Positions 19,920 through 31,249 of a stretch of DNA of 64,000 bases are shown here, in pieces (within the stretch, counting starts at the first letter, position 1; each line of letters starts with the position of its first letter). The DNA is from Arenicola marina. Lineage: Eukaryota; Annelida; Polychaeta; Arenicolidae. The position numbers were made by a program, and so were the translations under genes. Under the pieces are notes generated by a model, which ran no database searches, was not told the origin of the DNA, and saw nothing but the letters and a program-made list of their open reading frames with translations. The stretch covers positions 32,358,186-32,422,185 of the forward strand of contig OZ025258.1 in the NCBI GenBank assembly GCA_964019135.1, read 5' to 3'.

Positions 19920-20340
19920 TATATTGCTCCATGAAAATAGAATAGCCGTTATATTTAATGCCGGAGTGATAATATGACACGCTAAAACATCACAAAATAG
20001 CGGCGATCATTGGATGTTGCATGACGTAATTGTAGGTTCCCGTTTGAACAGCTGGAGAACAGTACGCATCAGACGGACAGTCATGATATTACTTTTGTTA
20101 AAAACATCGCAGGTTAAATGTCTATTCTAGATAGGATAAAACCAACATATCGAACACCTGCCAGTTACCTCCTTTCTCCCAAATGTCAATTCATCTGAAT
20201 ATCTACATACACCCTACACCTGTCTACATTTTTAGCGTGATCAACAGTTGCATCTACGTCACTGTGCGAGAAAGTTACGGTTTTGTTCGTTGAGTTGACG
20301 GCTGAGTTCTTTTTTACAGGTTTCGTGACAAATACTTACC
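19920..20340. other. Unassigned sequence
   Basis: No gene, repeat array or element end was recognised between the 22-bp array and the LINE remnant. Confidence 0.5.
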
Positions 20341-20349
20341 ACACGTTCC

Positions 20350-20690
20350 TAAATATGAGCCATATATTTTGCATGATCCCTTAGATTGCTTAATAATGTA
20401 CTCTTCTCTAGATTTATTATATTAATTTTGCGAATTAATTCAACCCGAAACTGGCCTTTAACAGTCGAACATAGTAATCAGTCGACACTTAGGTGATCTA
20501 ATACAAATACAACCAAATTTCGCTACTGTAGCACACTCGCATAGGATATGGTACGCATCTTCAACTTTAATTGTCAGATCACAAACAATCTGAGGTTGTC
20601 TGATTGCTGCAGTTATCCGCGAAAAGGGCTATGGGGGTGGGTCCTCTGTATAACACCTATATACTCTGTGGTATACATCCAGTGTTAACA
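20350..20690 (-). mobile_element. LINE C-terminal fragment (fossil)
   Basis: On the minus strand one frame reads ITAAIRQPQIVCDLTIKVED, then AYHILCECATVAKFGC, like the C-terminal Cys/His segment of LINE proteins. In another frame farther on, INLEKSTLLSNLRDHAKYMA ends at a stop, like a LINE C-terminus. The two parts are in different frames, so the copy is decayed. The family is not determined. Confidence 0.45.
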
Positions 20691-20929
20691 TTGAATAATT
20701 TATTCGTTAATTTTGTCGGGCAGCTGATTTAATTATTAAAGACATGACATCAATGGCTTCGACCTCTCTTTGCTTGAATACATTTATGTACAGCTGATAT
20801 TTACTCCGAATCCGAAAACGTCTCATGGGGGTTGTTACGCGAAATGAAAGTCCTAAGCCTATGCTTGAAATGGACTTTGAATATGCATGCATGTTACCTT
20901 AAGAGCTCGCTCGCTCTCGCTATTATTGA

Positions 20930-21625
20930 CAGGTTCGATTCTCTCAAGGATTGTGGTGTTATATGTTAATGACATGTTCGATATGCTTCATGACTGTGGT
21001 GTTATATGTCATGACATGTTCGATATGCTTAAGGACTGTGGTGTTATACGTTATTGACATGTTGGATGTGCTTAAGGACTGTGGTGTTATATGCTAATGA
21101 GATGCTCGATATGCTTAAGGACTGTGGTGTTATATGTCATGACATGTTTGATATGCTTAAGGACTGTGGTGTTATACGTTATTGACATGTTGGATGTGCT
21201 TAAGGACTGTGGTGTTATATGTTATTGACAGGTTCGATGCTCTCAAGGACTGTGGTGTTATATGTTATTGACATGTTCGATGTGCTCAAGGACTGTGGTG
21301 CTAAATGTTATTGATATGTTCGATGTGTTCAAGGACTGTGGTGTTATATGTTCATGACATGCTCGAAATGATTAAGGACTGTGGTGTTATATGTTATTGA
21401 CATGTTCGATGTGGTGTTATATGTTATTGGGATGTTCGATGTGTTCAAGGACTGCGGTGTTATATGTTATTGGGATGTCCGATGTGTTCAAGGACTGCGG
21501 TGTTATACGTTATTGACATGTTCGATGTGCTCAAGGACTGTGGTGTTATATGTTATTGACATGTTCGGTGTGCTCAAGGACTGTGACGTTATATGTTATT
21601 GACATGTTCGATGTTCTCAAGGACT
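20930..21625. repeat. About 43-bp minisatellite
   Basis: About 16 diverged units contain GGACTGTGGTGTTATATGTT and GACATGTTCGATGTGCTCAA. Unit length varies by a few bases. It lies 3' of LU-2. Confidence 0.9.
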
Positions 21626-21750
21626 GTGGATGGTATTGATATCGCTGCTGTTGTGTAGGCCGGTGTAACACAGAACCCAATATGCCATACACGAAAGGAG
21701 ACCGTTCTGACATGGAGTTGTGAAGCTGGTCCTTTATTTAACAATATCTG

Positions 21751-21915
21751 AGATACACCGTCTGTCCGGGACTTCCCAGACCGTGAAGCGGGATACACCG
21801 TCTGTTTGGGACTTGCCAGACTGTGAAGCGGGATACACCGTCTGTCCGGGACTTGCCAGACCGTGAAGCGGGATACACAGTCTGTCTGGGACTTGCCAGA
21901 CAGTGAAGCGGGATA
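21751..21915. repeat. 40-bp minisatellite
   Basis: Four units of GATACACCGTCTGTCCGGGA plus CTTGCCAGACCGTGAAGCGG. It falls in the predicted 3' UTR or flank of LU-2. Confidence 0.9.
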
Positions 21916-21944
21916 CCGGACTCGCCCGTTGTTCAGCCTGATCG

Positions 21945-21960
21945 TCAGTCAGCGCGTTTC
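21945..21960 (-). CDS. LU-2 putative terminal coding exon
   Basis: After the pyrimidine-rich acceptor cactcttgctcag the frame reads R-KRAD-stop. The 40-bp minisatellite at 21751-21915 would then lie in the 3' UTR. This exon is weak, because only the phase and acceptor support it. Confidence 0.35.
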
Positions 21961-24900
21961 CTGAGCAAGAGTGACACAAGTCAGGGCATGACATTCAAAA
22001 TGACGGTATTACATAGACTTTTAATCAAATATCGAGATGATTCAGCAAACACACAGGGGGCATTGACCTTATGTCGGATAAGATAAAACTTTCAAGTCAC
22101 TCATAAACATGAACATGAATATAATCGCGACTTAACATTGTCAAGGAAGGGTGGATACTTAATTGTCTAGGTTAGAATACTAGTTTTATTAGAATTTATT
22201 CGAATTATTAGACATGTAAAAAATGGCTCATTGACATTAGACGGCGAGCTTGGGGTACGGCTCGATAGATTTACTTGACACTTACCGAGTAAAATAAATT
22301 CCTTGCGCAGTCCCAAAGGCGCGGTCGCAATACATGTCATAGCCATGTGTAATAAACGCCCTTCTCAGCTGAAATGACAAGCAAACAAGCTTCTCCAACC
22401 CACTCGGGGTCGCCATGTTGTTATCATGGAACTTACAGCACTAAAGCACATCACAAACATAGTCGGATCGAATTCGATATGGCTAGTCAACTTCTCGTTG
22501 ACCAACCATGATCCAGTTCAATGCGATCATGTCAAGTTACATCGACGACATAAACGACGTACCTGTCTGCCGTCAATCGCCGCCACTCCCTCCTCCCTCC
22601 ACCTACGGCTAGGACTGACTTACCTCATGGCCAGGGTGACCGCTCACTGTGAATTACTAGTGTTAACATGTCTTACCATCCGTGGGGCTTGTCTGGGTCA
22701 AGGCGGCTTGGCCCTCACACCCTGTAAAAAGAAGAAATGTGTCAAAATAATAACTACGACGACGTGAACCATGTGCAGTCAATCTCACTTATTGGTCTAT
22801 TCGGCACTGCCAATTTTTAACTCAAATTTCTTGTTCACACTCGTCAGTGGCTGATTTCACGCACGCAGTTTAGCCGACTACGAAGCTTAATCGGCTGAAG
22901 TTACCATGTAAATGATGGAAGATTGTAAATTATGTACATGAAATAATAGGGCACCATGTCGCCGGGTAAACTATATACGTGAAATAGGCCAAACTGAAGG
23001 CTTGCCCATCCACGATACTTTCAACAGGAATAACTACTTCCGATAGCTCCTTACAGCATAGTTTATTTATTTTTTATTTTTTATTTTTCATTCATTTTTT
23101 GTGACAAGATGGCGTCAATGCACTAACGTGTTGCAAAAGTTTACTGCATAGTGTTTCAGTGGCTGCGAGGAGCACTGTGCCGTATTTGCCGCAAGGACGC
23201 AATGCATGCTTGACGAGGTAGTTCCACTTACCAGTTTGCAAGATGAGGCGAGTGACGTCGTTGTTACAGTCCTCGCCATAGCAAGCAAATTCGCATACGT
23301 TCGGTTTAGAACAGACCACATATCCTAGTCTCAATTCGTCATCCAAGCTGCTCACAGGCGCACACCTCTTTGTGAATCTAAGCCTGCAAACATATGTTCA
23401 TTTTGGTAAGAGAGCATATCCAGATTCCTGGGGTCGTGTACCGCGGGATACTTGGTGGTGAACATACATCGTAATACCTAAAGTAATCAAGCAAATTATT
23501 TGAGCGTTATACAAAGAAGCGTTAATAATACAATACGACAATAAGTGTTCCTACATGCCCGGGGCAATACAACTGTTCCTAGATGCCCGGGGCGATACAA
23601 GTGTTCCTACATGCCCGGGGCAATACAAGTGTTCCTACATGCCCGGGGCGATACAAGTGTTCCTACATGCCCGGGGCAATACAAGTGTTCCTACATGCCC
23701 GGGGCAATACAAGTGTTCCTACATGCCCGGGGCGATACAAGTGTTCCTACATGCCCGGGGCAATACAACTGTTCCTAGATGCCCGGGGCAATACAACTGT
23801 TCCTACATGCCCGGGGCGATACAACTGTTCCTACATGCCCGGGGCGATACAAGTGTTTCTAGATGCTCGGGGCAATACAACTGTTCCTACATGCCCGGGG
23901 CAATACAAGTGTTCCTAGATGCCCGGGGCAATACAAGTGTTCCTACATGCTCAGGGCAATACAAGTGTTCCTACATGCCCGGGGCGATACAAGTGTTCCT
24001 ACATGCCCAGGGCAATACAAGTGTTCCTACATGCCGGGGGCGATACAAGTGTTCCTACATGCCCGGGGCAATACAAGTGTTCCTACATGCCCGGGGCAAT
24101 ACAAGTGTTCCTACATGCCCGGGGCAATACAACTGTTCCTACATGCCCGGGGCAATACAAGTGTTCCTACATGCCCAGGGCAATACAAGTGTTCCTACAT
24201 GCCCGGGACAATACAAGTGTTCCTACATGCCCGGGGCAATACAAGTGTCCCTACATTGCCCAGGGCAATACAAGTGTTCCTACATGCCCGGGGCAATACA
24301 AGTGTCCCTACATGCCCGGGGCAATACATGTGTTCCTACATGCCCGCGGCAATACAAGTGTTCCTACATGCCCGGGGCAATACAAGTGTTCCTACATGCC
24401 CGGGGCAATACAAGTGTTCCTACATGCCCGGGGCAATACAAGTGTTCCTACATGCCCGGGGCAATACAAGTGTCCCTACATTGCCCAGGGCAATACAAGT
24501 GTTCCTACATGCCCGGGGCAATACAAGTGTTCCTACATGCCCGGGGCAATACAAGTGTCCCTACATGCCCGGGGCAATACATGTGTTCCTACATGCCCGC
24601 GGCAATACAAGTGTTCCTACATGCCCGGGGCAATACAAGTGTTCCTACATTGCCCAGGGCAATACAAGTGTTCCTACATGCCCGGGGCAATACAAGTGTT
24701 CCTACATTGCCCAGGGCAATACAAGTGTTCCTACATTGCCCGAGGCAATACGGTAAGCGTGCTTACGTTCCGGAGGCAGCATTACAGGCGACCTTGGCTA
24801 GGCAATAGTGGTTCTCTGAGTTGCATTCCTCGTCCAGACAGTCTTCTTCGCTATAGACGTTCCTGCATGTCTTACAGGTAATTCCTGGAATACATCGAAG

Positions 24901-25506
24901 AAGATCACACTGTGTTGAATATAATAACAATGGAAGTACATAGATTTGCTTCTCCCGGTCGCTGCCTACAATGCGACTGGTAGGGTTTAAGGTGTCTTAC
25001 AGCGTCAGGTCTCACAACAATGGCTTCTGAGCGTAACGACAAAAGCGTCTACATAGACAACATTTCGTTTTTAATCTTCAAATAACTTGACCATAAGGAA
25101 GAGACTAGCAGTAAACCATAGACGCCATGAATGGCGGGTTGTGGACTGTGGTAAATATGACAGAGAAACATTCCCCTTGGCAAAGAAAAGTTGATCTATT
25201 ACCGTAACGGATATACAGTCGCCGGGGGCCGATGCGAAACACTGCATTACTGGGATAAATCAATGCTACATAGAAGTCTTCATATAATTATTCACGCAAT
25301 AGCAAAACTTTGTAATGTGATGAAATTGAAGACGAAAGGTTCAGCTGCAATAATTCAGTCGGTTCAAAAATTGGATCCTCTCTAGTGTTAATAGACTGGC
25401 GCTACCATGGAGACCAGAACTTACCCACGCTGAGTCCTATGGAGACCAACACGACCAGAGACCCCAGAAGGGCGGCTGAACACTTCATGTTGAATCTGTT
25501 GCCTGT
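21945..25506 (-). CDS. LU-2: single-LU-domain secreted protein gene
   Basis: Predicted exons 25425-25488 (signal), 24767-24884 (C), 23232-23383 (D), 22677-22721, 22624-22646, 22286-22368 and 21945-21960 join in phase to 501 nt, that is 166 residues plus stop. The first three exons are secure: signal peptide, then one LU domain of the same C/D architecture as the multi-LU genes. The four small downstream exons are supported by matching phases and good splice consensus only. The product is presumably a small secreted three-finger protein; no GPI-type hydrophobic tail is seen. The intron after exon C is filled by a 28-bp minisatellite. Confidence 0.7.
22286..22368 (-). CDS. LU-2 putative exon G
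   Basis: An 83 nt exon (phase 0 to 2) between tgtcatttcag and CG|GTAAGTG encodes LRRAFITHGY, YCDRAFGTAQ and GIYFTR. The donor and its phase equal those of the proline-rich exon of LU-3 and LU-4, which suggests it holds the same place in the gene. Confidence 0.5.
22624..22646 (-). CDS. LU-2 putative micro-exon F
   Basis: A 23 nt exon between aattcacag and GAG|GTAAGTC reads V-SGHPGHE. Skipping it would put a stop into the next exon, so the phase argues for its use. Confidence stays low because it is very short. Confidence 0.4.
22677..22721 (-). CDS. LU-2 putative exon E (post-LU tail)
   Basis: A 45 nt exon (phase 1 to 1) between ctttttacag and GGATG|GTAAGAC encodes GCEGQAALTQTSPTD. It starts with a cysteine in the same place as the stalk exons of LU-3 and LU-4 (ACTVGP and GCTIGP). 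Confidence 0.5.
23232..23383 (-). CDS. LU-2 exon D (second half of the LU domain)
   Basis: A 152 nt exon (phase 2 to 1) with acceptor tgtttgcag and donor AACTG|GTAAGTGG encodes LRFTKRCAPV, GYVVCSKP, VCEFAC and DCNNDVTRL. The length equals exon D4 of LU-3 and LU-4, its likely closest relative. Confidence 0.82.
23543..24755. repeat. 28-bp minisatellite in LU-2, next to the exon C donor
   Basis: About 43 units of TACATGCCCGGGGCAATACA plus AGTGTTCC fill the start of the intron after exon C. On the minus strand the units begin GGAACACTTG, sharing GGAAC with the exon end but lacking the donor GT there. An occasional CATTGCCC variant makes a 29-bp unit. Confidence 0.93.
24767..24884 (-). CDS. LU-2 exon C (first half of the LU domain)
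   Basis: A 118 nt exon (phase 1 to 2) with acceptor tgtattccag and donor GGAAC|GTAAGC encodes GITCKTCRNV, EDCLDEEC, HYCLAKVAC and NAASG. Immediately past its donor the 28-bp minisatellite begins with units that also start GGAAC. Confidence 0.85.
25425..25506 (-). CDS. LU-2 signal-peptide exon (start codon at 25486-25488)
   Basis: The ATG opens MKCSAALLGSLVVLVSIGLS, a typical signal peptide, and the exon leaves in phase 1 at GTGG|GTAAGT. The leader before the ATG is short and the acceptor is cttacag, so at least one upstream noncoding exon is expected; it was not located. Confidence 0.8.
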
Positions 25507-25509
25507 CTG

Positions 25510-26385
25510 TAAGTAAAGTAAGAAACTCAGTCACATCTATGAACGTTGGAGCTTAGTCACTTGAAAGAGATCATGCAGTTATTATCTAACAATATAGATC
25601 AAGCAAATAACATACATACAAATGGCAAACCAGCATCGCATGAGCGAAATTCATTACAAATGCATAACATTACTCTTCGCAGTTATACTTTTCGATCGTA
25701 AATACTAAGAACAACAATCAAAAGCGCTAAATATCGATCAAAGACTTTGAACGAATAGGCGATGGTCAGTATGATACCGTTAGAAAAAAAGTAGTCTGCA
25801 TGTAAGAACACACATGAATGTATCAGCGTATTCTTAGTGCTAGCGGAAATAATATCAACTGACCTCGTACGGCAGAAGTCCGGAGGATACGATCTCTGGT
25901 AATGTGATGGCATTTTTATACCCTCCCCGAGAACGCATGTTGACGTCATGGTAAGTGGGCTGATGGACAGAGGTCGATCAGCAGTGTCAGCTCCCGTGAT
26001 AGCTATTGATTGCGCTTCAGAGCAGCCTACCCTATCCACCCTAAAACTGAAGTGCACACGTATGATTTTGAAATACGGCTCATTTACTTTCTATTGACCA
26101 TAGATGAAATATGTTCAATAGGAGGTGGTTAGGGAGATATTCTTCGTCTCTTTTTGGGTATCTCTTGACAGGATGTTTAGGCGAGTGACGTCAGATATTG
26201 TCAGCCGCTGCAGCTGTTGCCAGGGGTGACACATCTCAAGTGCCGTGTTTTGCTTCCCCTTCGGACGACGCTTGTAAATAGCTCAATCACAGAGACTCGG
26301 ACCAAAATAAATCGATATGAAATAGAAGATTCAGTTGACCCGTGGACGACCTCACTAACCCAATGTTTCTGCTAACGCAGGTCTG
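25510..26385. other. Upstream region of LU-2, no element assigned
   Basis: The promoter and noncoding exon of LU-2 should lie here, but no copy of the TATA-leader module of LU-1 and LU-3 is present. Confidence 0.45.
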
Positions 26386-26389
26386 ATTT

Positions 26390-27075
26390 TGGGGTGCGCA
26401 TCCTCCATACATTACACCCGCTCTCCATACACAACACCCGCCTTCTATGCACCACACCCTCCTTTCATACACTACACCCGCTGTCCATAACTACACCCGC
26501 CCTCCATACACAACACCCGCTTTCTATACACTACACCCTCCTTCCATACACTACACCCGCTCTCCATACACTGCACCCGTCCTCCATACACTACACTCGT
26601 CGTCCATGCGCTAAACCCGCCTTCCATACTCCACACCCGTCCTCCATCCACTATACCCGTCCTCTATCCACTACACCCGTCCTCCATCCGCTACACCCAT
26701 CCTCCATACACTACACTTGTTCTTCATACATAACACCCTTATTTCATACATTACACGTGTCCTCCATACACTACATCCTACTTCCATGCACTACCCCCGG
26801 ACTCTAGACACTACATAGTCCTTCATCCAGTACGCTGGTATTTCAGACACTACACCCGTCCTCCGTACACTAAACCCGTCCTCCATACACTACACCCGTC
26901 CTCCATACACTACACCCGTCCTCCATACCCTACGCCCGTCCTACATACACCACACCCGCTTTCCATACACTACACCCGTCCACCATACCCTACGCCCGTC
27001 CTCCATGCATTACACCCGCTATTCATACACTACACCCGGCCTCCATACACTACACCCGCTTTCCATACACTTCTC
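26390..27075. repeat. 20-bp pyrimidine-rich minisatellite, subfamily A
   Basis: Units of CCTCCATACACTACACCCGT, about 34 copies. It passes into subfamily B without a gap. Confidence 0.92.
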
Positions 27076-27845
27076 CCATCTTCTATACTCTGTCCTTGCC
27101 TTCCATAATCTGTCCACACCTGCCATATATTTCGTGCCCGCCTTCCCTACTCTGTCCCCGCCTTCCATACTCTGTCCCCGCCTTTCATACTCTATTCCCG
27201 CCTTCCATACTCTGTCCTTGTCTTCCATACTCTGCTCCCGTCTTCCATACCCTGCCCCCCGCCTTCCATACTCTGCCCCTGCCTTCCATACTCTGCCCCT
27301 GCTTTCCATACTCTGTACCCGCCTTCCATACTCTGTCTCCGCCTTCTATAATCTATTCCCGCCTTCCATACTCTGCCCCTGCCATCCATACTCTGCCCCC
27401 GCTTTCCATACTCTGTCCCCACCTTCTATAATCTATTCCTGCCTTCTATACTCTGTACCTGCCTTCCATATTCTGCCCCTGCCTTTCATACTCTGCCCCC
27501 GCCTTCCAGACTCTGTCCCCGCCCTCCATACTCTTGTCCCGCCTTCCATACTCTATCCCCGCCTTCCATACTCTATTTCCGCCTTCCATACTCTGCCTCC
27601 TCCTTCCATACTCTGTCCCCGCCTTCCATACCCTACCTCCGCCTTCCATACTCTGTCCCCGCCTTCCATACTCTGCCTCCGCCTTCCATAATCTGCCCCC
27701 GCCTTCCATACTCTGCCCCTGCCTTTCATACTCTGTCCCCGCCTTCCCTACTCTGTCCCCGCCTACCATACTCTGTCCCCGCCTACCATACTCTGTCCCC
27801 GCCTTCCATACTTTATCCACGCCTTCCATAGTCTGTCCCCTTATG
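27075..27845. repeat. 20-bp pyrimidine-rich minisatellite, subfamily B
   Basis: Units of CGCCTTCCATACTCTGTCCC, about 38 copies. It shares CTCCATAC/TTCCATAC with subfamily A, so the two derive from one 20-bp ancestor. Confidence 0.92.
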
Positions 27846-28745
27846 TACTCCGTCCTCGCAATGCATGTTTTGTGCGTAAGCTATGTGGTGTCGTTGGTAA
27901 TTGTGTTGTTTGTTAATTGTTTTTAGCAACTCCCAATTTACTGAAAGTAATAGTTACACGGTCTACATCCCTCGTATATAGGATATGTAAACCTACGCGA
28001 GACTTACAATACACTGCGGTTGTGGCGTTTTGTAACCGCGATTTGCCATGGTATATGACCATCGTATACCTTGATAAATGACCATGCTGTACGATGATAA
28101 ATGACCATGCCATTACCATGGCTCATCGTGGTAGTTTGCCAATAGTAATATGAATAGTACTAAGTTGTAACTTGAATGAAAATTTAATATATTCTGTGAA
28201 ACATTAATATTAGCAATGTGACATATTGCACTAGTTCTCCAAACCAGAAGCAGTTTAGTACAAGATGTCTGTGCGTGCACAGTTACAGCATATATATACG
28301 CTATGTGGGTTGTTTCGTACAAACGGTATGAGCAAGTACGCTTGCTGAACCGCAATTGTCAGCGTAATTTTGGACATGTATTCAAAAGAAAGCAAAGCAT
28401 TTACGTAATTAGTAGAGTAGAATTAAGTAATCTTATGCTGATTTTTCCTCATTGAATAATACCTTGGTGCATATATAAACCATAGATATATACATGTTAC
28501 ACTTAATTTATTTATACTCATATCACGTATTAACAATATATGGGAATAACAGTAATGCAAATGGCTAAGTTAAGCCCACTATTTTGATCATCAAGACGAA
28601 CTGGATGAAACGACAGACGATTTTCTGCAACAGACAACGTAATGAAATGCCCCATAAACATAGTGTATTACGTAAAGCATTGAACGATACAGGTATATGT
28701 AATAATGATGTTTCCATAGTCAATTTGAGTCGAGTGGAATTGTGC
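27846..28745. other. Spacer between minisatellites
   Basis: It contains a few degenerate ATGACCAT units at about 28040-28135 and otherwise AT-rich sequence without a recognised feature. Confidence 0.5.
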
Positions 28746-28749
28746 AACA

Positions 28750-29080
28750 GTTTACCATGTAAATATACCACAGTTTACCATGGTAAATATACCACAGTAT
28801 ACATTGGTAAATATACCACAGTTTACCATGTAAATATACCACAGTTTACCATGGTAAATATACCACAGTATACATTGGTAAATATACCACAGTGTACCAT
28901 GGTAAATATGCCACTGTTTACCATGGTAAATATACCACAGTTTACCATGGTAAATATACCAAGGTTTACCATAGTAAATATACCGCAGTTTACATTGGAA
29001 AATATACCAGGTTACATTGATAACAGTTTACATTGGTAAATATACCACAGTTTACATTGGTATATATACCACAGTTTAGA
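28750..29080. repeat. 24-bp minisatellite A
   Basis: About 13 units of ACCATGGTAAATATACCACA plus GTTT, with the symmetric core CCATGG. Confidence 0.92.
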
Positions 29081-29094
29081 TTAATACCATAGTT

Positions 29095-29305
29095 TTTCAT
29101 GGAACAATATACCACAGTTTAACATGATAATTGTAGCACAGTTTGCCATGGTAATTGTAGCACAGGTTGCCATGATAATTGTAGCACAGTTTGCCATGGT
29201 AATTGTAGCATACTTTGCCATGGTAATTGTAGCACAGTTTGCCATGGTAATTGTAGCACAGTTTGCCATGGTAATTGTAGCACAGTTTGCCATGGTAATT
29301 TGCAT
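29095..29305. repeat. 24-bp minisatellite B
   Basis: About 8 units of GCCATGGTAATTGTAGCACA plus GTTT, related to the preceding array by the shared CCATGGTAA and CACAGTTT. Confidence 0.92.
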
Positions 29306-29309
29306 TATC

Positions 29310-30630
29310 CGTGACCACGATCTATCAGTAAATGTATCAGATATGGCAACAGCAGAATGAACTTTTATTGGTCAATGTCTTTCACAATATTGTCTTCTGG
29401 TATTTATAATGCAGTTATTTCTCTAAAGAGGAAGCCCTTTTTCGGTGCCAACCCCTGCTGAGAACCCCTAATGACCTTTGTGCACCTCTTCATTTCCAAG
29501 GTATCATACCAATCACACTAGTATCGAGGAGAGAGATGCGTCCAGAGGGCTCCGTGATATTGGAGATTAGAAAGCTAGACTTACAGAAAGATGGCATTTG
29601 ATAGGGTACTGCATCCCAGGTAACCATATCGTGTGGCACGTTTCGTGGCACCCACGTTACATCGCAAGGTAACCACGATGTTGTATGGCAGTTTGAACAT
29701 TGCTACTAAGTTGCGAAATACCCAGCAAACACGCCGTCTATGCCTCATCCATACCACTTTCGGCTGCGTTAAATTTATATAATTGCCCGTTATTCTCGTT
29801 ATATCGTTATTGATTCTAGAATATCCATATATGCCACGCTTCGCGTGAAAAAGACAGCAGTGAGTACAGCGTGCTCAGATAAGACACATTTTTATTCGTT
29901 TAAAGATCCCTACGACTCTCGATCCCTGTGGACTGTCTTTCTTCCAGGCCGCATTATACCAAAACTCACACGAGTGGCAATAATTCGATAGGCAAGAAAG
30001 CCTTATAAATCACATCGCTAAGGAGTACCAAGCGTAGAGCCGCAGTACGCATGCGCGAATTTGAAATACAGCTGGCGCAATTCGCGGTACACAAATGCAC
30101 CTGAACATTTTACAAATTAATCCAAAACAGTCCGTGAGGCATGTCTTGAAACTAGTTTATTATACGAAAATTATATATGAAAGCTCAATGTGAGTTTATT
30201 ATGCGAAAATAATTCGTTTACATTCGTTTGCCACGTGGTCCGCACGTGGTTGGTTGTCTGCTGTGTATTTAAACATACATCGTACAACGAATGTTTAAAT
30301 ACACAGCAAAAACTATTATAATCGTTGCCATCGTTTTAAGAACCGTATAACTGGGACGTATGACGTTGATATGGACATGTCTAATTCATGCCCTGTGGTA
30401 ACCACATGGCAGTTCATCACTTCCCCAAAACACCCCATTTCGGTACGTGGCTGCAACGTAATGTGATAGCAAGGTTATACCCTCAATTAGTTCAATATAG
30501 CCCCAAATACCTCAATTCAACCGGGCACAACATCCGGTGATAGTAGAGCCCGAGTCACGTTATAACCGCCTCCTTTAAAATGATCGCCTTTTCACCGAAA
30601 TATGTCATCTTGAAGACTTCTACCAGATTA
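29310..30630. other. Downstream flank of LU-3, distal part
   Basis: No gene recognised. A hairpin with 18-nt perfect arms (TGCTGTGTATTTAAACAT) sits at 30259-30308. Confidence 0.5.
30259..30308. repeat. Perfect 18-nt inverted repeat
   Basis: TGCTGTGTATTTAAACAT and its exact reverse complement are separated by 14 nt. Confidence 0.85.
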
Positions 30631-30639
30631 TCTGCGGCA

Positions 30640-31000
30640 TAGCGAGCTATAACTCTGTACAGTCACTGCGGGATTTGATCGAGACCTCACGAGACAGTAA
30701 TTACTTATATGCTCCAGCATGAACGGCCTGTACGTGCTACCTACCTTCCGGTTGTTAATTGCCTTCACTCACTTCACACACCAAATCGGCTAAATCTATC
30801 ACTGGATGCATAACTATCCACTGTTCTGTGCATATCTGAATTATAACCATCAGAGTAGATTTATATAATATATGAGAGGTTAGGCAGTTGATAAACCAGA
30901 ATGCGGTTGTCTCACTGGTGACTGTCAGTGTCAGGTGATCGTATGTGCTGCTCGGGTTTTTCCATGTCGTATGACGTAATAATAATCATGACTCATGTTT
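30640..31000. repeat. Inverted copy of 50145-50480
   Basis: The reverse complement shares long matches with the LU-4 downstream flank, such as CATGATTATTA, GCACATACGATC and GAGACAACCGCA. The neighbouring block 31140-31245 matches 50045-50150 in direct orientation. So one block was inverted between the two paralogous flanks. Confidence 0.75.
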
Positions 31001-31249
31001 TCGAGTCATTTTTTTTCTGCTTTGGTCTAGGCATTTCTAACTATAAAATAATAATAATGAGAGATAAGACATTGATCTCTTCATGAGGAATGCGGTTCGT
31101 TCGATCAGACCTTTGAATGCGACGTATTTCGAGGATAATCATAGTTTACCTTTCTGCGACACACGGATCGAGCAACTGTTCTCGCCTGATCAGTTCATAT
31201 AAGGAGCGTTCCAACGTAACCATAGATACCGCGCGCAGACATTAGTTTC

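Noticed and set aside
23545-24881. Plus-strand open frames with CPGQYKCSYMPGAIQVFLHA repeats
   Set aside because: The 28-bp unit is open in all three forward frames. The genuine exon here is on the opposite strand at 24767-24884.
26394-27926. Long open frames on both strands in the pyrimidine-rich arrays
   Set aside because: Repeat-driven and present in several frames at once, with no domain.
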